A stretch of DNA of 64,000 nucleotides from Diospyros lotus. Its lineage: Eukaryota; Streptophyta; Magnoliopsida; Ericales; Ebenaceae. The notes under the pieces are model-generated. The model saw only the letters and a program-made list of their open reading frames with translations, was not told the origin of the DNA and made no database searches. The DNA is taken from positions 28,139,119 through 28,203,118 of the forward strand of contig NC_068350.1 of NCBI RefSeq assembly GCF_014633365.1, read 5' to 3'. This document shows positions 46,260-59,626 of this stretch, piece after piece; position 1 is the stretch's first letter; the number at the start of each line of letters is the position of its first letter. The position numbers and the translations under genes were made by a program.

Positions 46260-48856
46260 TATGCATGATACTTCTTTGAAAACCTAGCGCCGAGCATTAT
46301 TTTGGAGAAGCAAAGAAGGGAGGAGAAGCAGAGAGATTCTTGAATTAAGGCAAGTATCCTACTTCTTTTCTTTATGCAATTTCCCTTTTTCTATTCCTTT
46401 GAGATTGCTTTTGCAAGGTTTTATCTTCCTCTATTGGATACGGTCTCTGTAATCTTCCAAGTAAGGTCTTTTTGCTCCATGGCCAAATTTTTTTCCTTTC
46501 TTTGTTTTTGGTATGAGATTTCATTCCTCAGTTAGCCAAGGATGAACTCATTCAACTGTATCAAGTGAGCGTCTTCAATTTCTCCTTTTTGTTTTCAAAG
46601 GCAATATATCTATATGCATGTATGAAGAGAGGTTGCAGAAAATATTTAAGAGTCTTGATGTTATCTTGATGTTATCTTCAATTGTTCTTGAAATCTTTTT
46701 AGATTTTATTCTCTTCCATTGGGTATTGATCTACCCAAATCTCTTTTCGGAATGGTGTAGCATTTAGAGTTTGATTGGAATTGATATATATATTTATATA
46801 TGTTGGGATAGAAGTTGCTGTAATTAACGTAAGTATACATATATGTATACATATATATCATTCAATGGTTGTAGAGATCTTGGAGCTTGAGATTTTATAT
46901 GTATATCCTTTTCAATTGAGTTTTATCATTATTCCAATGATTCTTCCATTTGAGCAACCATTTTAGTAGATATTATATAATTATATACATATATGTAGGC
47001 ATATGGTGTAGTTTCAGAGAGTTGCAGGTGATATTTTGATTAAAGTGGCAAGATTTTTGATCCAATCAACCTTTGTTTGATCTTCTAAATCATCCTTTTA
47101 ATTGAGTTTTAATCATCCCCAAGTGTTATTTTAATTTGTGTGGCTGATTTTTGGGATTGAAGTTGTATATACTCATGCTTGCATACACTCTGTTTTGCTG
47201 TTTCACGTAGCAAAATCTGGAAGATGACACTATAGCAACAGCATAGCAGCGAGTTGCTGTAGCAATTCGGGTTACTGTAGCACCGAGAGAAGAAAATCCT
47301 TTTTCATCCTAATATGATTTTAATGCAAGTAAAAATCTCTTTAATTAAGTTCTAAATTAAATTTAAATTATTATAAATAAAGATTAATAAGATTTAAAGA
47401 AATCTTATGCCTTAAAAATAATATTAAGCAAATCTTATTCATCTAACGTATCCTTGAATTCAGAAGACTTGAGATCTAATATGTAACTTTTTGATTGAAG
47501 TTTAATTAAGATAATTATATTATTGAGACAATTTGAGAGTGAGAAGAGAGTTTCAACTAAAATAAACATTATTGGATCCATTACTCCATATTAATTCTTA
47601 AGAGATCTAATATTGGTTGCCTCAAAATAATTTATCAGATATTCAAAGTTTTAATGTTCTAAAATCCTTAAGACATGCAATTGGAGTTTAATATGGCTTT
47701 TCAAGTTCAATGAATGCTAAGCTAATTACCTTGGTTGAAGAGTAGTAATTAAATTGAGATAAGAGTTAGAGGTTCCATATTCTTATAATCATTCCATGAT
47801 ATCAAGTCTCCAATACAATGAGAATTAAGATACATGCATTGCATGAGATTGTGATGAGATCTGTTATGAAATATAAGCATTCATGTTGTGTGAGCATGGA
47901 GCATTTTGTTTATTGTGGAGCACTACATATTGTGTGCTGGCATATTATTTGTGCATTATTTCATTGAGGCGGCCTGGTCCGCGATGGGATCCCTTGAGCT
48001 CATTTTGAGATCTTTGATTACCGGTAATTAGGGGCATCGTACGGCCCTAGCGAGATAATTACTTACGCTCTTTATTATGGAGTAGGGGTTTTAAACTCTA
48101 GTGAGTATATGTGCTTATTTATTTTGGTTACAGGTTCAGCCATAGGCAGGTATGAGTTTATATTTACGCCCTTGTGCCTTGAGTTGCATTTAAGGTGCAT
48201 TGAATTTATGTGGGCCGTCAGGCCAGTATGTGCATACCTGCATGAGATATATTCACTCTGAGCATCACATATGAGAACCTGAGCAACCATAACAGTTTAT
48301 TCAAATATATCAAACTTTCATTAATGAGTTCGATTATAAGAAGAGTTAAGATATCCCTCAGTTATGAGGTTAGTTTTCCCTTAGTTTATATCGAGTTACC
48401 TTGTGGTATTGAGATGAGTTATTTCTGATGGGTTCGAGATTTCTTTAACTCAGCCTATTATTTCTTTCATGCCTATTGCTTGCTGAGTCTTGTGACTCAC
48501 CTTGTATTCTTCACCATTCCAGGTAGTGGCGAGAGAGTTCCCGAGGTGGGTTCTAGCAGTGGGATGCGTTAGATTGTGTACGTAGAGGCCACTCAAACTT
48601 GAAGTATGTCTGGGTCATTTGGTCTTTTGGTCATTTGAAATTTAGTTATTTATTTCCGCAGTTGTCTTTTATTTTATGAGGGATATTTATATTTGATGTT
48701 GTCCAGTTGGGGACTAGTACGTTGAGTACAGTTTGAGTTTGCGTTTAGCATGTTGAGATTTATATTTTCAATATTTATGAGAATTATTATTTGTTGTTAT
48801 TCGTTTATTCCTTATTTTATGTAGCACCTTTCTTGGTCTGAAAGGGGGTGTCTACA
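46260..48856. other. Right part of the CCCCA-flanked solo LTR
   Basis: Noncoding. It contains GAGAAG-rich leader-like DNA after the Helitron end, blocks such as GGCGGCCTGGTCCGCGATGG and CTTGCTGAGTCTTGTGACTCACC, and ends GGTGTCTACA. The pyrimidine tract followed by CCAGGTAG near 48515 is common near the 3' end of gypsy LTRs. Confidence 0.6.
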
Positions 48857-48866
48857 CCCCACAACA

Positions 48867-49239
48867 CATACTTTAAATACCAAAACCCTAAACCCATATG
48901 TCACCCCAAATTGAACAAAATCGACTAGGAGAGAGATAGGAGAAGAGGGAAATAAAGGGAGAGACATGCCATCTATATGCAATCATTCTCTTTGTCTTCT
49001 CCAAACACGCAACTCCCTTATTCTGTTACAAAAATGATAAGAGAACATTCCCGAACTTGACCCTCGCTATAAGAAAGGGTTAACAATTTTAGGCAAATGG
49101 TTGACCAAATTACACTTAATCAGTAAAGACTGGTCGATTGATTTTAAGCTAGTAGATTAGTTTAAGGTGACTCACTAAGGTCCGGTTGGCCACCTCCAAG
49201 GCAGATCAACTACCTATATTACATCTCTTAACTTTTTGT
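48867..49239. other. Spacer between repeat copies A and B
   Basis: No gene or clear repeat seen. It may be the internal part of the element whose LTRs are copies A and B, but no primer site was found. Confidence 0.3.
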
Positions 49240-51183
49240 AAATTGCATCTAAGTCTTCCATTAACTATTAATAGCCCTTTCATTATCTCATAATGAAACT
49301 GAGGGCCCCCATTAACTATTGACGACAAGCCTGCTAGCTCTTAAGAATTTTTCTTGTTAATTAAACCTATTTCTCTAACTCTTAACAACACTATCATTAA
49401 CTCTTAATGATTATCAATAATTAATTACAACATTACATCACTAATCCACCACTATACTCGAATATGCGTATGACCTTGTAAGTTCACCACTGAGTAGCAA
49501 TCAGGATATGTTAACAATCTTAACACCAGTTAAATTCTTTGATATTCAATGAGGATCTCTCCATCTCCTCGATGTACCTTGAGAAGTCTTGGGTGATAAG
49601 TAGACTTATGTCAAGATGATCCTATTAGTAATGAAGTCAATACTTCAAGTAAGCCTATTAGGGCTTTCGATTTCTGTGTACTATAATCCTTCCATTAACT
49701 AACATCTCGATCGAGTAGGATCCATGGATTAATCAAACTCATAGAACTCGATAGTTGTGTTAAGATCTAGCATGGTGTGATTGAGATGACACTTCAAAAC
49801 TCTTTCCGACATTGGAAACTTTTTTCCAATCATGTGCACCTTAGGTAAGGGTATAAGTAATCACAAACCACTACTGATCACATAAGATGTTCACCTCACA
49901 CTAGAGATCAATGGATCCCATTAGCAATCACCCACATCCATGCATTACTATATAGAGATCGTATAATGAACATTACCACCGCGATAAATGGGCGATTTTG
50001 CACAACGATAAATCTATGAGAGCAACATATAAGAGAACTATGTTGCCTTTGGCCTAAGGACCAGTAACACAATAGAAGCCAATAACAGATCATTAATCCT
50101 CTTAGCCATGTGATATGTTACTTGCATCGCATTCAGTAGATGTTCAACTAACATCCACCCACATGTCTATTATATTCATCTCATGAATTATAGCACGTGA
50201 CTCACCATCCTTTATCATTAGTATCTCATATTAATCAAACATAGTAACCCAAGTACCAGTCCCTAATCAATTAATCAGATTCCCTTTCTGAAAAATCTAA
50301 GGACTAAAAATCACTTTAAGAAATCCTAATTTTAAGGGTATTTGTCACATATTCTTAACACTTAAGAATAAGACATTTATTAGGAAATCTAGGGACTCAT
50401 TCATATATTAATTGGACATGTATGAATGAAGATATAACCATAAAATACGAAAACGTATTTCATTAAATTTGCAAGATATACATCATAAGTCCCAATTTAC
50501 TTATGCCAGATGTCATCTAAATCTAACATTGGGGCACTAAATCTAACACTAAGTATTGGGGTATCCAGATGAGGTTGCAGCATAAACACACTTAGAAGGC
50601 ATTGAGGAGCTCTCCCACACGAGCCCTTCGATGCCTAAGTCAGATGTTGCCATGGTTTGGAGTGAAATATTCATGTATGTTGTATGAAGCTAAGGGTGAG
50701 AGTCTCTAGATGAGTGTCTCCAAATGGGTTTGGACCTGCAGTTTAGGGTCTGGGTCTTTGGGTGCTAGATCTGGGTTCTCCCATTTTTGTCATGTACCCG
50801 AGGGTATTTATAGGCATTGATGGTGGAGGCCACGTGGCACGTGGCATGCATGTCTAACCTAATTCTTTGGGGAGAAAGGCTACAAATAAGGCCGAAAGGC
50901 CTGAAGGTACCTTTGGGGATAAGATGCCCCCCAAAAAGAATCATTCGGATGAGGTTTTCTAGAAAAATCTTCGGAGTCATCAGGAGGCTTGTGCCTGAGA
51001 CTTTTCAGGATGAGTCTTGGGCTTAATAACTTAAGCTTGGCTTCCCCAAAGACTCTTTGGAGTCATTAGGAGACTTGAGCCTGGAAGACTCTTCGGGCTC
51101 TTTCGGGTCATTAGATTTATGCGATACTTGGATTTTTGGAATTTTGGATTTTTTATTTGATTTTTCTAGGGCACCCCACAACA
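49240..51183 (-). repeat. Dispersed LTR-like repeat, copy B
   Basis: Matches copy A (23760-25300 plus 33862-34408) and is uninterrupted here. It ends GGGCACCCCACAACA at 51183 (TGTTGTGGGG on the minus strand). A TATA box lies on the minus strand near 50812 (CCTATAAATACCC). Noncoding. It serves as the undisturbed reference for the two insertions in copy A. Confidence 0.7.
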
Positions 51184-52272
51184 GTAAGAATTTGTGAAGT
51201 TAAAATCTATCAAATTTCCATAGAAATCAATCAACTTCTTTTTTTTCTTGAGAATAACCAGTCGTTAGTTTTTGTAATCTGTCAATAGGAAAATTTCATG
51301 CTCTCGGTCCAAGAGATTTTAGTTCAAAATTAGTTAACAGTGACTGTAACATGTTGACTCTCTTCTAAAATAGTCGACCTTTTTTCTTTGAATTAGTTGA
51401 CAGTTTGATATGTCAAGTCGACTTTTTTTTGAAAAAGAGTCAAAAGTTTTGATAATCTTGCTTTGAAATTTAAATGTTTTGAAAGAAAGAGTCGATTATT
51501 TCTTTGAATATGTTAACAGTTTCTATTTTGATAGCACTAAAATAACTAGTTTTTTAGGCATTTAATGTAGGGCAACGGTCATTAAATTTAATTTTTGTGC
51601 TTGGCTTACCAAAAAGCTATAAATAAAGCATGAAGAAGCTTGTGGGAGAGCTAATGAAGAAGTGCAAGTGCTCAAGCTAATCATTCATCTTACAATCTTT
51701 CTAAACTTTTAAATTTTTCATTCAAAGGAAAAGTGTATTTTTAATACCCAAAATTTTATATATTGAAAGTATTTTAGAATTTTTAAATTTTTTAGGCCAA
51801 AACGCAATTTTGCCATAATTTAGGGCCAAAGCATGAATTACGAATCTTGGTAGGAACTTGAAAAAGGGTTACCGGGGATGAATAATGAAACTTGGAGGAT
51901 AAAAATGCTTAGGAATCAAAGGATTCATAAAACAAGGATCAAAATAAGAGATTAAGGGCACTCGGGCAAAAGTGCAGAATCTAAAATTTGAACAAGGGTG
52001 GTCAAAATAAGGGTTTTCTAAACTTTTCAAGGTGAAATGAGGCATCCTAAACTTGTGGAGCCGGAAAGGACGATTGGGGAGTGTATTGCATGTACAGATT
52101 TCATTCTCAACACATGCACCGGGTGCGTGAGGGCGAAAGAGGTCTGGGGTAAATTCGTAATTAATTTTATAATTTCTAAAAAATTATTTTAGTAATATTT
52201 GTGAAAAAATATTTGGTGAAAATAGGTATTACATATTTATTATGAATTTTTGAAGCAAATTTGAATTATGGA
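51184..52272. other. LTR-like noncoding DNA
   Basis: 51250-51520 is rich in GTCGAC, GTTGAC and GTTAAC words. A TATA-like GCTATAAATAAAG lies near 51618. 51740-52200 resembles gypsy LTR DNA in style. No gene is seen. Confidence 0.4.
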
Positions 52273-52522
52273 TGTAACATCCCTCATCGAGCGATAAGAA
52301 GGACCAGATCAACTTACCCTGATGGGTCTGCATGAACTTCCTTGGGGTTACTCATTCTTGAGCTACCTTAGTTCAAGTACGCGTAATACGAGAGTTCTTT
52401 ATCCACATTCAGCCCAAAAGGTATCCAGTTGGTGTTGTTTCCTTCCTTACTATCCTCGATATATATACTAGCTTTTGTAAAGTCCCTTTTTGGACTTGAC
52501 CTTGGGCTCTCAGGGTATTACA
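52273..52522 (-). repeat. Short LTR (250 bp) of a gypsy-type element
   Basis: Ends TGTAACATCC...GGGTATTACA. On the minus strand a purine run GGGAGGGAGAA directly precedes its TGTAATACCC start, so it is probably a 3' LTR. TATA-like TAGTATATATATCG on the minus strand. The adjoining 52523-52678 would be the 3' end of its internal region, cut off by the Sirevirus insertion. Confidence 0.55.
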
Positions 52523-53705
52523 TTCTCCCTCCCTTGAGAACATGACGTCCTCATCATGTGACCTTACAATTGGTCCCAGATCTTCTCCCCTTTGAAGGCT
52601 ACCATCCTAGAAGCCTACTAGGAGCCGCTCTTTGTTCAGGCCCTCATGCCCTGGCACCACTCCTTGCCCTCATCAAACTGTTGTATCATATTTTTTAATA
52701 TATGAGAAAATGTGTTTGATGAAAAACCTATATGAGAATGAAAAATCTTTATGTGAATCTTATATTTGGAAATAAAGTTTTCATATTTTGAAACATACAC
52801 GAATAGTGTTTGGCGCGAATGTTCAAATGTTTGAAAAATTCAAAATTCATGCATTATGTTTCGAAACTTAGTTTCTATGTTTCAAAACATAATTTTGCTA
52901 TGTTTTTATACTTGTTTCGAAATGCTTTTTGAAAAGGTTTCCAATGTTTGCGAAGTTTATGCTATATTTTAAAACTTATTTGAAATTTAAGCATATGTTT
53001 TGAGTCCTATATAGTATGTTTCAAAATCTCTGTCAATTCTATCAGCAAAGCATTTAAAATCTTTCTTACATATGTTTTGAAATATGTTTTTGAAAGTATG
53101 TTTCAAAACCTTCATATCATGTTTGGAAACATCTGACTCCGTCAGCTGTATATTTGAAAAATCGACATGCTTTTGCTTTTCATTCTCTTTATATCCAAAA
53201 GTTTTTCAAAAAGCTTACTTTCTATTTTATCTCCATAATTTTAATTTAAAATTATATAAGTGGAGAATAAAACAAAATCATAAGAAGGCATAAAGCTTTG
53301 TCTCCTACTCATTCTGTCTCTAAGTGCATAACCAGCTGTAAAGGCTTATAGCTGGATGTTTCAAAACATGTGATGTATGTTTTAAAACCTTAATGTAAAA
53401 GTGTGTTGTTTCGAAACCAATAAGGTGTGTTTCGAAACCTACTTTAATATCTTGTCTCTAACAATTATAATTAGCAGAAAATCTATTTCTTGATATATAT
53501 ATATCATTTCTTTGAATACAAGATGTACTACTTGCAAGCACATATGTGAGAACACATATTCAAGAGACATTGATACATACACAAGCATAAGTGAATGAAA
53601 TCCTTTTGACAAGTTCTCAAAGAAAATCCATTCAATCAATCCTTGATGTGTATTGTGATGTGAAAAGGAGAAGCAAACTAAAACCAACATCTCATTCTTC
53701 TAAGC

Positions 53706-56700
53706 TATAGTACCCCATATTACATGGTATTGAAAAATATATAATTTTCAGTGATTTTAAAAGGACCTCACGTGGTCTCGGAAGCTAGAAAGTCGATCTC
53801 GAGAAGTTAATTAATAAAATTTCTTAATCGACAGCAAGGAATGCCCCGGGACTTGGATGTCAAGGGAAAAGGGCATGTGATTGGTGAGCATCTAGACATG
53901 AGGCTAATGACGCGGGAACTAGTCCGATTGAGAATAATTTCTGTATAAGCCCGAATAGGTGTCGGTACCGAATGGTCATAGGGGACCTCCGGGAAGCTGA
54001 AGGGACCCTAGGGTGGGTCCGATTTTGCGAGTAAGGTAACCTTAAAGCATTTTCGGGTGGAATTAAGGTTCCGTGTAGGTGGCGTAGGGACGAAATCGAT
54101 GTTATTGAGTAATGCTAGTTATTAATTTTTGAGAAAGCAAGATTTTGGGGCTTGATGGTATTTAATTTAAAGCTTGGAGGGTCCAAGTGAAATTACTAAA
54201 ATTCATAAATGGAATTAATGAGATTTATGAGGGGCAAATGTATAATTATATATGTATGTGGATTGTTTCCCAAGCTTGCTACAGTACCCATTTAATTTGA
54301 AATGGGTTTTCTCCCATTTGAGGCCAATGGTTGAGATTAGCAGAGAGAGTGAGGGAGAGAGCTGAAGGTAGAGAGTGAGAGAGATAAGGGATCGAGAGTG
54401 AGGGCCGATCGACCATAGCAGTAGCTACCATGGCTGACGATGAAGCGCAACAGCAGCGAGGGAGCCAGAGATAGAGGCAACGAGCTAGGCGGTGATGGAG
54501 GCGATGCAGCAAGGCACAATGGCGCGCCGTAGTGCAAAACCGACCAGCGGTGGCCACAATGGCCATGACAGCCAGTTGCGCATAGGTAAAGGCACTAGCG
54601 GTGGCTCGCTGTTGTGGGCGACTATCGCGTGGCCGTCGACGGAGCCCAATGGTGGTGAGTTGGCAGGTGGTGACTATTGGTAGAGCTCGGTGGTGGTGGT
54701 CGAGCACTGGAGGTCGTGCGTGCAAAAGAAACTGCGAGGAAGAAGATGAAAAGAGAAGGAAGAATGAGAAGAATAACAATGAAGAAGAAGAAAGAAAATA
54801 GAAAAATAAAAGAAAAGAAATAAAGGAAAAATAAGGGAGAAAAATATGAGAAAATCCTGAAAAATTCTAGAAAAATTGGGGGAAAAGTCTAAAAATTATT
54901 TCGGAACTCGAGGAGCATGCCAGAGGCTTGAAATAGGGGTTTTGAGTGCAAGGTGGTATCCCATGAGACAACGTCGGTGTGAGCGTTTGGCCAATTTTCT
55001 CATCTAGATTCAACGAGGCAAAGTAATTAATTCTTTTATAATTATTGCACTATATGAGATGCTATAATATGTAGTGATGGTTGGATTATGCCTTTGGTTG
55101 AGGTTATTTGAAAATGGTGGATGGGTGGGTTTTTGCAAGGTATAGCAAAAGTAAAGGCCCTGGTTAAATTTTTGATGTTGTTGGGATTTGATGGCATCTA
55201 GGTTCGAACGGGGAGGCAATGATCCTAGAAGAGCTTAGACTTTGGGCTAGCATTCCCACCCATGGCAGAGAAGAGGCTTCGAGCCAGGTAAGGGTGATTG
55301 TCTTGCATGCATTTGTAAATATTTTTCTTTATGAGTTGCATGTAGTGGTTAACACTTGCATGATATGAGTTTTAGTGTACCTATAGCCATATGGAGGACT
55401 AGTGTTGGGGGAAGGGTTAGTTGATACCTTAACCTATGGAGGTTAGGAGGGCCTGGAAGACTACTGATAGCATGCATATTTATGCTACATTTTGGCATTT
55501 CACCTCAGTCTTATTACACCATTTGAAGTAATTTTTGCTGATCTTTCATTGTTTCTATTTTATTATACTTCAAATCATCCTTACACTATTTTCTATCTTA
55601 CTTCTATGGATCCAAGCTTGCTTAGCTTTAGGGAATATTGGATGGGCTAGAGAAGTAGCTGGAAAAGACTTGAAGTAGCTCATTTTAGACTTCATGAGGG
55701 TAGGTCGGCTTTGGGCAATTGTGGGACTCATCTAAAGGAGCTTGGACTCACTTTCAAGGAGCAGATTTGGGCTGCTCGATTTTGCTGTTGTGGGCTCACT
55801 TATTTCTTTGCTTTTCTGTTAGGCTAGGCCCAACCCTAGCCTTCTTAGCTCTTCATTTCTTAGCCATGTATTTAAGGCCTCTTAGCACTTATTTCCAAGG
55901 ATATAGAGGGATTGGAGGGAGGAGAGAAGGAGAAGAGATTCTGGCCATTTTTTATTGTTGTTAGCATTTTCTGTTTTGCTTCATTTTTTTGTCTCCATTT
56001 TGTTTTCCTTGCTGCAATGAAAGGCTAGAGCTATTGTAACTGGTTGTGTATCTTGAACCCATGTGGAATCTGAGTCCCGGATGAGCTACAAAAACCTGGT
56101 TTGTTGTTTGTTTCTTATTCATTTCCATTTGGTTTAGTTTGAGCAGATTTGTGAATGCATGGAGTTCATGGCAGGTTTGTGTGAATTTGCATGGATTCAT
56201 TTTTTGTTAAATGCTTAAGAGAACAGCATGTTGTAGTCGGTTGGTATAACATCTCGGAAATGAATATAATGTGCTTGAATGGTTGTTCTTGCATAGCTCC
56301 AGATAGGTTGAATAGAGAGTGAATGGTTGCATTTTGTTTATAAGAGATTTATGTATTCATTTTGTTATTCCAATCATTCTAATCCTTGGACGGTTGTTGG
56401 GGATGCTTTAAGTTTGATGTCTGAAGATTAAAACATCTAACAAACCAAGATTTATAGGTTGGACGAGGAAGATTTCACATAGGGGACAAATACACAGCTG
56501 GTTGCATTTTACTTACTAATTTTCATCCATCCTTGTGTTTTCTATTCTATTATTTAGTTTTTTGTTAACCCCCCCCCCCCCCTAAACAAATTGTTATTTG
56601 TATTGGTTCTCCTTGTTGGTAGAAGAAGGTGAGGCTCCTTGTGAGAGACGACCTAGGGTGCACTTTGCTGCAAACTAGAGAAGAGAAGAGAAGAGAAGAG

Positions 56701-57445
56701 ATATATATAGATACTAATTCTGGAGTGGTTCGACAGCCGGCCAACTACCCATTTGCGTTGCATTTTTTCATTACATGCTCTCTCATGCTTCATTTACTTA
56801 TTCATTTGCACCTTTACTGAGTCTTTATCACTAATGAGATTTTACCTCGTGTTGCAGATAATGTATGTCCAGATGGAAGCAAGAATGATGTTGGAAGGAT
56901 GATGTGGCAACTAGCGGTGTTGCCAAGTTGTATGTTATATATATATTCCTGAATGTATTCACGAGCGTTGCCTGTATATTTATTCTCATGATTGAATGTA
57001 TATGTTACTGGGCGTTGGTTAGTATGTAGTTGTTGTAATCATCACAGTGTAATAGATGATTGTGAGATTGCTTGATGCATATGGCTTTAATTGGTGGAGT
57101 AGAGTTTTGGATCAGGTAAGGATTGAAAAGGTATGTTCCCATAAATCCCCAGTACTCAGTGGATGTTTGATGTGCTAGTTATGTGCATAGGTCACCTTTG
57201 ACTTATTGTGTGATGAGCTAAAGAAAGGTGAAGCTCACTCGGGTTTCAGGTCCCATTCCGCTGTGTTTCCTTGTTTATTTTGGGACCGATTCTTCAAGTG
57301 GAGCGAAGGGAATGACAAATACTAGTGCCTACCTCAGGCGTTTCCTGTTAAAACACAGTCCACCCCTTTAGTTATTGGTGTTGTGTGTGAGTAATCTGGG
57401 TGATTATTCACCGATAGTGCCTGTAGGTGGGAGCGGGTCATTACA
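53706..57445. mobile_element. Solo LTR (about 2.46 kb without nested LTR), probably gypsy
   Basis: Flanked by a 5-bp duplication TAAGC (53701-53705 and 57446-57450). It begins TATAGTACCCC, probably a decayed TGTAG start (one G to A change), and ends GGTCATTACA. It contains the ACTAC-flanked solo LTR. A GC-rich patch at 54400-54720 yields frames on both strands that look like repeat or leader DNA rather than genes. Confidence 0.75.
55465..56743 (+). mobile_element. Solo LTR (1279 bp), probably Athila/Tat type
   Basis: Starts TGATAGCATGC, ends CAGCCGGCCA, with a perfect duplication ACTAC (55460-55464 and 56744-56748). TATA-like GTATTTAAGG near 55868; a run of 14 C at 56569-56582. The TGATAGCATGCATATTTATG start is in the style of Tat/Athila LTRs. 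Confidence 0.9.
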
Positions 57446-57613
57446 TAAGCTCTGCTCAGCTCACACTAAGAGGTTTGTATAACCATTTGGTAAGGTGTTT
57501 CATTACATTAAATCTATTGGGCTGTAAGAGATAAGTTTTAGTACACCTTTGGCTTGAAAATCCTTCAAGTCGGTAAGCTTGAAGGTAATAGACTAGGCGG
57601 GGTGCTGAACCAC

Positions 57614-57620
57614 TATAAAT
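57614..57620 (+). promoter_or_regulatory. TATA box of the Sirevirus-like LTR
   Basis: TATAAAT in GAACCACTATAAATCTCGTGTG, a block conserved in Sirevirus LTRs, about 300 bp before the primer site. Confidence 0.75.
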
Positions 57621-57916
57621 CTCGTGTGCACTTGCTTTACTATTTTACTTGCCTATTCTCATTGTTCATGCTTTCAAAAGAATGTTTTCAAAAGCTAAAA
57701 GTTTCAAAATAAGCAAAACAAAGAGGAAAGTTTCGTAATATATCATAATAGGTTTCTAAACATACTTAGCAGAAAGGTTGATTTCAAAACTAACTCCTTG
57801 ATATTTCAAAACATAGTGTTCTGCAAACAATAGGTCTTTAAACTATCAAATAATCTACCCTAATCCCAATTCGCCCCCCTCTTAGGATATATTTGCCTTC
57901 ATTTGGAACTAACAAT

Positions 57917-57928
57917 TGGTATCAGAGC
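57917..57928 (+). other. Primer binding site, initiator tRNA-Met type
   Basis: TGGTATCAGAGC two bases after the LTR end. Confidence 0.93.
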
Positions 57929-57978
57929 AAGGTCTCTAAGTGTTTTGTAGGTTTAACCACCCAAGAGCAAAGATCCAA

Positions 57979-59606
57979 ATGGCATTCAACACCAACTTCA
58001 AGTTGGAAGGACAAAGCACCTCGAGGCCACCTTATTTTGATGGTTCGAACTACACCTACTGGAAAACAAGAATGATGTATTTATTGATATAAAGTGCTGA
58101 ACTATATACATGTATATCTAGAATGGTTACATTACCGGAACCACCTACTGGAAGTCAAAATAAACAACAAAAACACATTAATGAGACAAATGCTAGAGCT
58201 GTCAATATATTGCATTGTGCATTAAGTTCAGCTAAATTTAATAGAGTCATTTCATGTATCATAACAAAAGAAATTTGGGATCACTTAGAAGTAACACATG
58301 AAGGAACCAAGAAAGTGAAAAGCACTAAAATTGCAATTCTTATTAGTGAATATCAAAATTTCATAATAAATGCTAGTGAATCCATTAAAGAAATGTTCAC
58401 AAGGTTTAATGACATTGTAACAAATTTGCAAGATTTAGGAAAAACAATAACCACTAAAGAAAAGGTTCAAAGATCTTAGGAAGTCTACCATCTTGTTGGG
58501 AACCTAAAGTCACAGCTAGAGAGACATCTACACTTACAATGGATGATCTATTAGGCTCACTATTAACTCATGAGATTAAGTTAAATAGAAAAGAATCAAA
58601 TGAGCTCAAAATGAAATCCTTAGCATTTAAGGCCAAAGAAGAAGATGAAAGTGAAACAAGTGATGAAGATGAATAACTTACTTTACTCACAAAACGTTTT
58701 AACAAATTCATGAGAAAAGGAAAATTCTCCAAGAGAAAAATATATGACAACAAGAAATTTTCTAAGGATACTCCTTATGAATTAAAATGTTTTGAGTGTA
58801 AGAAATCAGGACATATCAAGGCAGATTACCCACAATACAAAAAGTTGAAAAAGAACAAAAAGAAGAAGTCATTAGCCACATTGAACGAAGAAGACTCCCT
58901 CTCCTCTAATTCAAGTCAACAAGAAGAGGCAACAAATTTTTACCTTATGGCACAAGAAGAAAACGAGGTAACTTCATGTTCATCTAGTAGTAATCCTCTG
59001 TCATTTAATTCTTTACAAGATGAAGACAATTTACTATTAGAAACATATAACAAGGTTTTAGCCAAAAACAAAGTTCTAAAAAATGTCTCAACAATCAAAG
59101 AAAAAGAATGCAATGATCTTAAAATTGCTTATAATGACTTAGAGCAAATCATTGAACAAAAGGATAAAGAAAGTACAAATTTGAAGATCAAACTTTCAGA
59201 AATAGAAAAGAAAAACAATGACTTATTAGACTCATTTGAAAAACTATTAGAAGGAAAGAAAAAGATAAAAATTATTTTGGTAAATCAAAAACCATTTGGA
59301 GATAAAAGAGGGCTAGGATATACAAACGATGTACCATCTACCTCATTAACAAAGTTTGTAAAGGGAAAGACTTTGAACAAGCCCCAATCATTTAGAAAAC
59401 ATGTTGTCCAGCATTATCAAGGCCTCTATAGAAAAACAAGTTTAACTTATCATTATTATAATAAGAAGGGACACCATATCAAGCAATGTTTCTATAGAAA
59501 AAATGCTCATAGATTAAATCTGAATTGGATTCCAAAAGTTAAAGATGATGTGATTGCTAACATTGTTGGACCCAAGAAGATTTGGGTACTAAAAGTACCA
59601 ATGTGA
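57979..59606 (+). pseudogene. Sirevirus-like gag, broken
   Basis: Starts MAFNTNFKLEGQSTSRPPYF and meets a stop after about 37 codons (near 58090). The frame resumes with the gag core to 58479, shifts, and continues from 58710 with a zinc-knuckle-like CFECKKSGHIKADYP in which the last Cys is Tyr. An acidic serine-rich stretch and a Glu/Lys-rich coiled coil (about 59030-59260) follow, then a second defective finger region. No full-length protein can be made from this copy. Confidence 0.85.
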
Positions 59607-59626
59607 TGTATTTCTTATAGGTAAGC

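Larger units (their letters stand above)
34409..48856. mobile_element. Large solo LTR (about 2.95 kb without the Helitron), probably gypsy
   Basis: The ends are TGTAGTGACAC...GTGTCTACA with a perfect 5-bp duplication CCCCA (34404-34408 and 48857-48861). Joining the flanks restores GGGCACCCCACAACA, the exact end of the related repeat copy B at 51183. The LTR is split by the Helitron: 34409-34759 and 46260-48856. No coding sequence is present; 46260-48856 reads as LTR/leader-like DNA. Similar LTRs are typical of chromoviruses, which is an inference from style and length. Confidence 0.88.
52679..57914 (+). repeat. 5' LTR of the Sirevirus-like element, interrupted
   Basis: It begins TGTTGTATC (inferred start) and ends AACTAACA next to the primer site. 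The part 53706-57450 is a later insertion. The U3 portion (52790-53440) is packed with TTTCGAAAC palindromes and their TTTTGAAAC/TTTCAAAAC variants. Confidence 0.65.

Noticed and set aside
54279..54801. 166-codon minus-strand frame and overlapping plus-strand frames
   Set aside because: Lies within a TSD-defined solo LTR, in a GC-rich patch with frames on both strands; no family features.
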